Shown here piece after piece: positions 55,582 through 64,000 of a stretch of 64,000 nt of DNA (the first letter of the stretch is position 1; each line of letters starts with the position of its first letter). The notes under the pieces were generated by a model. That model saw nothing but the letters and a program-made list of their open reading frames with translations, was not told the DNA's origin and made no database searches. Both the position numbers and the translations under genes were made by a program. Source of the DNA: Plantago ovata (taxonomy: Eukaryota; Streptophyta; Magnoliopsida; Lamiales; Plantaginaceae); contig CM051455.1 in the NCBI GenBank assembly GCA_028274465.1, positions 99,315,942 to 99,379,941 of the forward strand, read 5' to 3'.

Positions 55582-57547
55582 AACTCCCCAAACCGAACAT
55601 TTGCTTGTCCTCAAGCAACTAAGCTAGACTCTAATGCAAAAAACAATGCAACACAAAAAATGGAGTCTCATGCCAAATGAAATGAACTAATCGATTGAAT
55701 CTATCAAAAAACATATGAACAGAAACCATACAAATCATAACATGAATATTGGTTGAAGAATGCCTCGGTTGACTCATACATATTCACATAAGCACTTATG
55801 TCAAGACAAGATAGCCTCTCGTAACATTCTCTACCTGGACCTAGTCAGTGACGACGTAATGAAACATGTTAGAATACGAATGGTTGTCCCGTGCCTATGA
55901 AACTGATGACTTACTGTTGTTCACCAAGTTAAGACTTTTCCTCAAAGAGGTCGAACCAGTACTGGCTCTCATCAAACGAAGGAGGGTTCCCTAAAAAAGA
56001 TAACACTCCCCTATTCTACCCATCTCTCAAGTAAAGCCTTAAGCTATTCACCACTTCCTGAATGGCAGGACGAGGGTGGTCTAGAACAGAAGACACTCAA
56101 ACGAAAAGAAAAGATAGAAAATTACAACACGATTACGAACATTACAAGAATTGGAAAATGAGACACAATACTTTGCTAAACTGCTTTTTGACTCTTCTTT
56201 TGGACCCTTTCTTGCTTTTTTTGGGGTTTTATCTCTTTTTTTTTTCTTTTCCAGATTTTTTTTTTCCTTTTTCTGGAATTTTTCTTTTTCTTTTTTTTTC
56301 TATTTTTTTTTAAGCCAGCAGTTGCACAAAAAAGAAACAATGACACACAAATGACCTCCCCAAACCTATTCGAAAGAATAGGTTGGAGTTCAAAATTTAC
56401 GAAAAAGGAAAAATAAACTCACAACACACACTAAAAAACGAAAAACAAGTATAACGATAGCGTAACCCCCTCCCCAAACCTATTTGAAAGAATAGGTTGC
56501 AAACAAAGGATCACACAATCTCACACTACCTCCTTCCTAGGCATTTAGCAATCTCAAATCAAGGTGAAGACTTGTTGCCTCTTAGGTACATAATTACTCG
56601 GGAAAACAACCATAAGATCCTAACATGCATCATCCTTTTATAAAGGCCTTCATGAACCGCAGTAGAGAAAACACCACTAAGTGATGTCGAGACTACCAAG
56701 CTTAACTAGGTGCAATACATAAATGTGACAAGCCAAGCGAGAGAAAACCTCACACATATTCATAGAGATGAAGCATATGATTAATGTCATAATTAGTTAA
56801 TCTACCCAATAAAAAAGTTCAAAAAAATTTGGCAATAAACTCCACACAAAACATGCAAGACTATCCTAGGATGAATGTAGTGTATGCAAGTAAAAACTAA
56901 GAAAGCGGTAAACGTGCAAATGCAAATGCAGACGGATAAACATGCAAGGTACTATACTCAACCTACCAATCCCAAGCTCCAAACTAACAACACTAGTTCA
57001 CTTAAATCCCATCCCCCCTCATGAATTTAAAGCTAGTCCCTAGCAGTAAGAAAATGAGGAAATATGATGTGATACTAGATGTTACCGCGTGGTTTAGCCT
57101 CGGTCGGCTGAGTATGCTGGATGTAAGGTATTGAGACTGCTCGAGGGGCCTTATTTGTGATCATCGGAGCTCGTGGTGGTGGTGGTAGTTCCATTAATAG
57201 ATCGGATAGGACCAACTCTTCCATTAGTATTCATGGCATCCTCATTGTCCCTATTGTCTTCATTGTCACTACTGTCACCACCATCATCACTAGTAGAGTT
57301 GCATTGTCGAAGAGAATCCTCAAGATTAGCCGCCGCAGTTATGGAATGTTCCAACCGGTATCTCTCCAATAGGTTGTGAACTGTTGAAGGGGAAAGAGCA
57401 GTGGTATCAGAGCCTCCCTGTCCAACGTTTTACACCCCGAGGAGGTTACAGTAAGCTGCTGGGATACTCAGAGGTCTTCTTCCATTTTTTTCAATGCCGA
57501 CCACATTCTCTACGGTTGATGCCCCCGATGTCTATATGGCGCTCCCT
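55582..57547 (-). other. Element D 3' untranslated region with paired hairpins
   Basis: Polypyrimidine tract at about 56180-56330, then inverted repeats at 56363-56384 and 56477-56498 (the second AACCTATTT-N4-GAATAGGTT). No gene. Confidence 0.7.
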
Positions 57548-57991
57548 TTAGAGGCAGTCGAGGGGCACCCCTAAGAGGGGCTGGGTGTCCATGTCATTAT
57601 GCTTTGGAATCAAGCTAGTGATTCGGAACTTCATCACCACTGTCGACTCAAGACCGAATCCGTTGTGGTGAGGTCGCCCCGGTACCTTCCTGTTCACTCG
57701 AACCTTGCAGTCCTTGTGACAGATTGCTGACGTAATATTTGTTTCAATCCCTTTGGTGGTGCATGAATAGACATAAGAGTGCTCACTCCTGGTGGATTCT
57801 CGCTCCTCCTTTTGGATAAACCGCGACGTTGTTGCAAGAGCCCGTGGCTCGAACGTACCTCTAACGAGATCACTCTCCTTGACATGGTTGTAATCGATCC
57901 CCCTCCAATACTTCATAGTAGCCAAACGGGAGTGCTCCTCTCCCTTTGGGGCATGGTTCCTACAAACAGCAGTTAGTACCTCGTATGACAC
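57548..57991 (-). pseudogene. ORF3 (type II) of element D
   Basis: 147 open codons, nearly the same as the relic in element B. Aligns with type I ORF3 through LVRG, YVYSCTTKGIETNITSAI (versus AYLYSRTARGIGRDITEVI) and LIPKHND (versus LIPRKND), so it is a diverged shorter form. The first 11 codons lie in the predicted intron. Function unknown. Confidence 0.55.
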
Positions 57992-58485
57992 AAAACTGAC
58001 TCATGCATATGATAATGTAAGAGCGAAACACACGAGTGATAATATCAACAATCGAACTTCGCAAATCCTCCATGTCTAATCTAGCTACTAACATGCAACA
58101 CACCAAAATAATTTCGACATGTACATATCGCATTACGCTCGTGCTAGACAACCAATAACCCTAAATAATAAGGCTCAATTCATACCATAGTAGCGAAAAT
58201 CCTCATACTCAACAATTATGCATTCTACCATCATATCCATCATTATTACATCAGTAAACACAATCATATGTATGAAATCGAAGAAAAAGATACATTGCAT
58301 AACAAGATAAAAACATCTAGTAGCAAAATTCTCAAACCAAAAATCCAGGCATAATTGAGCATGCAATTGATAGTGAATAACGTTTCTAATCACACAAACA
58401 CCCTACCCAAACATCATATAAGCCTAATTGAAGCACAAATCAGAAAACCCCCAAATTTGAAAAATTAGGGTTCATGTGAAGATAT
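57960..58485 (-). other. ORF3 intron, element D (donor mutated)
   Basis: Acceptor TTTGTAG|G at 57960 with a perfect TACTAAC at 57972-57978. The donor position reads CTGAG|ATATC where B and A have CTGAG|GTATC, a single G-to-A change that would abolish GT. Confidence 0.55.
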
Positions 58486-58719
58486 CTCAGATCTGGAAAA
58501 CGAATGCACTAGAGTGAAAGGTGTTCGGATGAAAAGAAAGAACACGTAATGGGCTTCGATTGAAGCTAAAGAACACAACATTTGATGGAGGATTGAAGAT
58601 TTTATGAAGGATTGAAGTATTTTCGCTTTTTTTTCGGATTTTGGGGAGTAAGAAGTGAAGAAGATGAAGAAAATGAGGAGAAAGGGGGTTTTCTCGCGTT
58701 TTTAATCCTGCATAATTCG

Positions 58720-58810
58720 TGGGGCGAGTCGCCCCGGGTGTGGGGCGAATCGCCCCGCACGTCCAGAGAGCGCGGAGCTCTCTGGACATGTGGGGCAATT
58801 CGCCCCCCAC
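58720..58810. promoter_or_regulatory. GC palindrome cluster upstream of ORF3, element D
   Basis: GGGGCGAGTCGCCCC, GGGGCGAATCGCCCC and a GTCCAGAGAGC / GCTCTCTGGAC dyad within 90 bases, followed in sense by a pyrimidine-rich TCTTCATCTTCTTC leader. Confidence 0.5.
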
Positions 58811-59072
58811 CTCAGGTGGGGAGACGAAACTTTCAAAAAAACACGGTTTTTTAATCCCCGAAAACCATTTTACTCATAAAACCACTCGAAAAAGTTCACT
58901 CAAACACAAACATAAGCACATACGACACAGAGACGAACAAATTCACATATGAAAAGCAAATTGTTCAATGTATGAATGCATGCAATAAAGCAGTAAAAAA
59001 GCGATAAAAACTCCGGGTTGCCTCCCGGATAGCGCCATTGTTTATAGTCTTTGACTCGACTCCTTCTTGCGC

Positions 59073-61220
59073 CTAGCTCTTCTTCGTTAGGGTACTAGAC
59101 TTCCCCTTCATGGATCTTCTCCTCATGCCACGAACCTGTGAATAAGAATGAACATAGACAGCAAGACCACAGTAGTTAACAATGTGAGAAGCATTGAAGT
59201 GATCAGGTGGATCAGATATGGCTCGCAACACATGTCGCTTGCCATCCACCTCAGTGGTGCAAGTCCTTCGGTAGATGTCTATCACGGAGCGTAGTTTCGT
59301 CAAGAACGTTCGCCCCAAGAGAATAACATCCCCCATCCCAGGTGTAGACGCCGGCATAACTACAAAATTGGTGTATACAGAAGCTTCACCAATCTTAACC
59401 AATACGTTCTTCACAACGCCTTCGGGTCTCACAAAGGATCCATCCGCCAATTGCACAATAGCCTTATGCTCAGATAATTTTCCACGGCTACTCTTCTCAA
59501 ACACATTCATCGGGAGCACATTAGAGTAGGATCCCGTGTCTAGTGTAGCACGGACATCTTCAAGTTCACCAATCCCTACCTTAACGTCGAAACTTTGAGG
59601 GAGTGGCTCTGGATCCTCTTGCTCCTCTTCACTCTCATCAGTACCAAGGTCCTTCTCTTCTTCCTTGGCTAGTGGGGGTTCTTCATTCTTGCAACACTCA
59701 CACTTAACAACCTTCTTGATGGTGATTTCAACAGGTAGATCACCCACCAAGGTAATGGACATCGACTTCTCAGTGTTGCTAGGTAGTTTTCCCATGCTCC
59801 CTACTTGCTCCTCGGTCAATCAACTCTTTCATCTTTTGATGGGCAAGCCTAGTGCTCTCTTCCAATCGATCAAGCCTTGCCCTAGTCTTCTCAGAATCTT
59901 CTTCATAACGTTTGAGAAAACTTTGGGTGTGATCAACCATCTTTTGCAAGTTCTCCATCAGTAGAGCTGTCTTCGACTTCGGTTGCTCTTTCGGAGCGGG
60001 ATTTTCGCAGTGATCATTACCATAGTTAAGCCTACTACAGTCTTGGTTAGGGCCATAAGTTTGGCTAGCCGGTGCATATCCTTGATTGTTTCGGAAAAAT
60101 CCACCTCTAGGATTCCTACCGTCATGTCCGTAGCTAGCTTCCTGAGTACCAAATTCCGTAGCAAAGGCTTCCTCTTCGCCTCCTTGAACCCAATTGCCAT
60201 CATCGTATGCAAGATCCGATCTACACATATGAGCCCCATGCCCATAGTTCTTGCATATTCGGAAAACTTCGTTTGACACAGATGTTCCAGTGGCACTCTT
60301 GAGGACTTGCTTCAATTCGTTGGTAAAGCACTCGAATCGATCCCCATTCCCCCCATACATAGGGGCTTCTTGAGTAGGTGGAGCTTCAGGTCCACGTCTC
60401 CTAACCATTGCTCTTGGGTCCTTGAATTGCAAACCCTTAGCAAGCCTTTCGAAAACCGCCCAGACGGCTTCCGCGGTTTCTTCCCAAATATTGCCACGGC
60501 ATTGGAAATCCACCACTTGTTGGTTCTCGAACGTTAGTCCATTGAGAAGTGTTGGACTAGATCCGACAGCTCAAAACCATGGTGAGAGCACTTGTTCATG
60601 AGGTCTTGGAACCTCTCAAATGCGGTGTAGATGGTCTCATCATAGTCTTGTTTGAACCCAGTGATTTGCGTCTTTAGCGCGGTAGTCAAGGTGTGAGGGA
60701 AGTATTTTTCCATGAAAGCTGAAAAAACCTTCTCCCAAGTGTCCAGCGAGCCCGCCGGTAGAGAACTCAACCATGACTTGGCTCTGTCGCCAAGTCCCAT
60801 AGAAAAAGCCTTCATTCTCAACTCGTCCGTTGTTATTTCAGCTCCGGGTCGTGGGAGTTGGTTGACGAAATCATCGATATCGTGCAAGTACCCCATCACA
60901 TCTTCCTTTGCTAAGCCATAGAACCTCGGAAGTTGTTGGAACGCGTGGTTCTTGATTTCCAGATCATGAGTTGCAGACGAAAGAACAATCATCGGTCCCC
61001 TCATTTGATCCTTGGAGGGTTGAACCCATGCTTTCAGTGGTCTAGCTTCTGCCATTCCGTCGATTTCCTTGAAAAGACTGTGTAGAGATTCAGAAAAATC
61101 GGTATCCTCTATTTTCTCTAGTTCACGCCTTCGAAGTAGTCGCCTTCTTTGGTAGTAGACTCTGTCGATCTCAGCAATTGAATCAGCAAGCGGTGTTCCT
61201 CTAGATCGTGTATGTCGCAT
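59073..61220 (-). pseudogene. Gag-protease of element D (two frameshifts)
   Basis: Starts ATG 61220 (MRHTRSRGTP), 125 bases after the primer site. Gag domain (WLSSLPAGSLDTWEKVF), zinc knuckle with an altered first Cys (FRICKNYGHGAHMC instead of CRICKNYGHGAHMC), linker, and protease with DTGSYSNVLP near 59540. Two bases are missing near 60545 (FSMD end), and the frame returns near 59800 with SMGKLPS replacing REQGKLPS. The lost knuckle cysteine would weaken RNA binding. Confidence 0.85.
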
Positions 61221-61344
61221 ACACTATCTGTAACAAGCTAGAAAAGGAGTATCAGAGAGAGATTAAATAGGAAAATAAAAACAACTAGAACTAGGAATTG
61301 AATGCTGAAAATATAAAAAAGCTAAACAGAAAAAAGGAGTATAG

Positions 61345-61362
61345 TCCCCGGAAGCGGCGCCA
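61345..61362 (-). other. Primer binding site, element D (altered)
   Basis: Minus strand TGGCGCCGCTTCCGGGGA: two mismatches to the tRNA-Asp site of element A in the middle of the site. Confidence 0.75.
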
Positions 61363-61365
61363 ATT

Positions 61366-62569
61366 TGATGAACGGGTTTAGAACTTGTCAGATTCTAGTT
61401 AATCAAATAAATTTGTATTTAGCCAAAGACAATTCACAACTACAATGAAAATCGTAGTGTAGCAGTAGAATAACCTCGAGTGTCGATCTCTAAGGACTAT
61501 AACTAGCTTTATCTAATCTAACTTAAGAATATAAAATCAACAAACTACTTAGCAAAGGTTTTTCTTATCAGATAATGGAGGTTAGTGATAGTATGATCAT
61601 TCAAAGCATAGCAGGTTAATAATCATGCATGAAGTGCCTGGTTTTGCATAGAGATCTTTGATCAATGAATTGTCCAATTGTGTTCGTTATAATTCAACAC
61701 TACGAAGATAGAGGTTTTAGATAGATCAAAGAAATAAAGCAATAACTCAAAGTCTAATCCGCGATATAGCCATTAGCACAATTATTAACCCTTCGCTAAG
61801 AAATCACATACTATCACCAACGAGAAGTTTAGCTACTCATAGATGTCATGCAATCAACAGAAATCATAGCAAGATTGAATGAAAACATGTTGAAAGATAA
61901 ATAAATATAAATAGAAAAACTGTAAGATACAATATTACCGAAGGTTGTCAATCTTCGAAGAATCGCGATCTTACAAGCTCCAAAATGCTAAGAAAAAGTA
62001 TCTCCTAAGCTAAGAATCCCCAGAACAGGCTCTGGATAATTCCTACCTAAAACTAATGAGAAAGGTTAGAGAAAAGGTTTGGGAAAGTATGAAAAACGGA
62101 GAAAACTAAGCAACTATATATAGTGATTCGGCAGGTGTGGGGCGAGTCGCCCCACACACCGGGCGATTCGCCTGGTGTGGGGTGATTCGTCCCACGTCCC
62201 GGGCGACTCGCCCGGGAGGTCTGTCGGCCGGAAATGCGTTTTCGACGCGTTTTTGGATTTCTTTTCCTTTTTGTACTCGGTTTTTGCCTTCTAGTGACCT
62301 TTTAGCCTTCAGACTCGACCCCTAGACTTCAAATCCTATCCGGAATATTCTAGATACTCCAAATAGGCCTTCGGAATACCAATTCCTTGTCTACTTCAAT
62401 ATAATTGCCCGGAAAACCTCGTTTTTCACCCAAAACCTGTAAAATACAAACTAAAGGAAAACGTGACACTATTCTAATAAAATGCACTAAAATATAGCTA
62501 AATTAACATAGAGGATAGCTAAAATAGGTGAAAAAGACTCAAATGAAAGTGTAAAATACACGTTCATCA
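61366..62569 (-). repeat. Element D 5' LTR (right)
   Basis: 1204 bases, close to the left LTR with scattered substitutions. TATA box CTATATATAG at 62114-62123; GC palindromes at about 62136-62216. Confidence 0.95.
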
Positions 62570-62574
62570 GAAAA

Positions 62575-62749
62575 CAAAACAAACGGAAAAAAAAAAGACA
62601 AAGTGTTGTTGTTATAATAACAACTTCACTTATTGAAATTCAACAACATAGATGTTCACCGTGATTCTTGAACTTGATCCATCATAATCGAGTCAATTCC
62701 AACCATATCGGCAGAATCGAGCCAACATTTCAGTTAATTGACCGCAACA
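62575..62749. other. Intergenic stretch, no feature recognised
   Basis: AT-rich, with an A-run at 62587-62596 and a near-palindrome GTTGTTATAATAACAAC at about 62615. Nothing else supported. Confidence 0.5.
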
Positions 62750-63169
62750 CTAAATTTTATAGCTATACTTGAAAGTTTCGGCACACCCCCTTTCAATGTT
62801 TCGTTTTTCCATGTTTAATATTTTTTGCTTAAGGTCTTTGACGGTTTGCTCAATCACAGGATGTTCGAGATAGATAAGATGAAGTTGTGTAACAACTTGA
62901 GCAGCTTGGAAGATGGGACCGTAGTGGTGCTCATAGATTTCGACCTTCTCCTTGACATACAAAAGCTTGATAAGCAAAGTAGGGTCAGAATCCTCTCTTC
63001 CATTTGCTTCGTAACACCTGTTTTCAAACTAAATTTAGTGGAGAAAGGACATGATAAATATATTCAACAAAAAAGATTTTTATCAATAAGTAAAATACCT
63101 AACTCCGTTTGTTAGCATAAATTTGAGATTTCTATCAAACCTTGTCTCAAACTGAGGGTACTGGTTCAT
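62750..63169 (-). CDS. Small two-exon gene, unknown function
   Basis: Exon 1 63099-63169 starts MNQYPQFETRFDR. An 81-base intron (63018-63098, donor TTAG|GTATTT, acceptor AAACAG|GTG) joins in phase to exon 2 62750-63017, giving 112 residues and a TAG stop. The protein is rich in Glu/Lys/Ile with a probable C-terminal coiled-coil (VIEQTVKDLKQKILNMEKR). I do not recognise a family. Clean splice phase and non-repetitive composition argue for a real gene or a recent gene fragment. More exons may lie upstream towards 64000. Confidence 0.45.
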
Positions 63170-63225
63170 AGTGAATAGTCTTTGAGTGAAGAAGTAAGTA
63201 AATGAAGAAGAATGTCAATCAAGTA

Positions 63226-63481
63226 CTTCCTCCGGAAACTTAATAGGTTTACACTTTGTTTTTGTTGAATTTTTTATGTCCGGTTTGACCTCAAATTAAT
63301 CATAATTGATTACGAAAAAATTAAATTTAGAAGTTATATTATACAAATATAAGAAGTATAATTTTATAATATAATTTTTAGAATTATTTTTTCTTAACGA
63401 GTTATTATTTATTTGAGGTCAAACCGGACATCGAAAAGTCAACAAAAATAAAGTGTCAACCTATTAAGTTTCTGGAGGAAG
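63226..63481. mobile_element. Stowaway-like MITE, 256 bases
   Basis: Begins CTTCCTCCGGAAACTTAATAGG and ends with its imperfect complement, GGAGGAAG, flanked by TA on both sides (63224-63225, 63482-63483). The inverted arms extend about 75 bases (GTCCGGTTTGACCTCAAAT / ATTTGAGGTCAAACCGGAC). No coding capacity. Such elements are mobilised by mariner transposases. Confidence 0.9.
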
Positions 63482-63483
63482 TA

Positions 63484-63842
63484 GGATTTAGATGGAAGTC
63501 TATATTTGTAGAAGCATTGCATGAATTGTGACAAACACTTGTCAATGCATGTATTAGAATGCATGCAACACCATCCACACTTGTCATTTTCAGCCTTTAC
63601 TCTCACCTTCAACACTTGTCAATTACATATTATTAAAATCAGAACATCACCATGTGGAGCAGATTAGTTACTTTATCTAAGGTTTGAAATCGAATAATTA
63701 TAGCTCGCGTCAAAATAAAAATTCGTCATCATAACTGTATGAATTATTCCTTATTTTGAAAGATAAAAATGCATAGAAGTAAATGTAGGATTACAACAAA
63801 CAGAAGCGCGAAAAACAGAAATTAAACTGATACAACATGAAC
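63484..63842. other. Intergenic stretch, no feature recognised
   Basis: AT-rich; no supported ORF or repeat. Confidence 0.5.
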
Positions 63843-64000
63843 TCAAATCATCATAGATATTATATTAGACGTACTGAGGAGTTCGAAACCCACCGTGTGG
63901 AACATCGTAACTCTACATTCCACAAAATAGTTGGGCATGCTCTTCTCAGATAGGCCAAATGTAACATAATCCTTCTCCAAGTCCAAAATCGTCTCCTTCA
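63843..64000 (-). CDS. Possible 3' end of a gene, partial
   Basis: An open frame of 52 codons enters from the right edge and stops at TGA 63843-63845 (KETILDLEKDYVTFGLSEK, then a segment ending in SMMI). Codon use and composition look coding, but 52 open codons can occur by chance. It is in the same orientation as 62750-63169 and could be an upstream gene or exon. Family unknown. Confidence 0.35.
   Translation of the reverse strand, partial: KETILDLEKDYVTFGLSEKSMPNYFVECRVTMFHTVGFELLSTSNIISMMI

Larger units (their letters stand above)
54377..62569 (-). mobile_element. Element D, non-autonomous gypsy gag-pro retrotransposon
   Basis: Complete 8193-base minus-strand element with target duplication GAAAA (54372-54376, 62570-62574). 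LTR ends form a perfect nine-base inverted pair, TGATGAACG / CGTTCATCA. Sense order: 5' LTR, altered primer site, gag-protease, GC palindromes, ORF3 intron, short type II ORF3, paired hairpins, polypurine tract (55582 onward), 3' LTR. No polymerase or integrase. Confidence 0.95.

Overview
The window is plant nuclear DNA, almost entirely nested transposable elements. The evidence is a CACTA DNA transposon with a spliced transposase, Ty3/gypsy and Ty1/copia LTR retrotransposons with plant tRNA-Asp primer sites, a Sirevirus-type copia element, an L1-type LINE and a Stowaway-like MITE. A flowering plant, probably a eudicot, is my inference; the species is not identifiable. The only non-transposon coding candidates are a small two-exon gene and the end of another ORF at the right edge.

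Left block (1-26400). A minus-strand gag-protease retrotransposon (called B) spans the left edge. A 15.96 kb CACTA element (2119-18079, TSD ATC) is inserted in its protease region. Intron 2 of the second CACTA gene carries a full-length minus-strand relative of B (element A, 7671-16202, TSD GTTAG). B resumes at 18080 and is cut again in gag at 19702 by another relative (element E), which runs into an assembly gap at 26401-26500.

Middle block (26501-51351). After the gap comes the 3' half of a Sirevirus: broken pol, a set of covarying 17-bp palindromes, a roughly 5 kb extra ORF region and a 3' LTR. Element C (34469-43289, TSD GAAGA) is inserted in that LTR. The Sirevirus sits in the pol gene of a second copia element, whose own LTR is split by a LINE. 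That copia LTR ends at 50549, next to the primer site and 5' LTR of another minus-strand gypsy element (G).

Right block (51352-64000). An AT-rich interval (51771-54200) contains at least nine imperfect foldbacks. Several share flanks, yet their stems differ and still pair. Element D (54377-62569, TSD GAAAA) follows, then the small gene and the MITE.

Elements A-E form one family: about 1.2-1.3 kb LTRs beginning TGATGAACG, a tRNA-Asp primer site (seen in A, C and D), gag plus aspartic protease, no reverse transcriptase or integrase in the three complete copies, and a third ORF related to the 'putative plant transposon protein' domain. The third ORF is preceded in all five copies by an intron of about 0.53 kb with a TACTAAC-like branch point, and by a GC palindrome cluster like the one upstream of the LTR TATA box. 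This suggests that ORF3 came with, or gained, its own promoter and 5' UTR intron. The elements must be mobilised in trans by an autonomous partner not present here.
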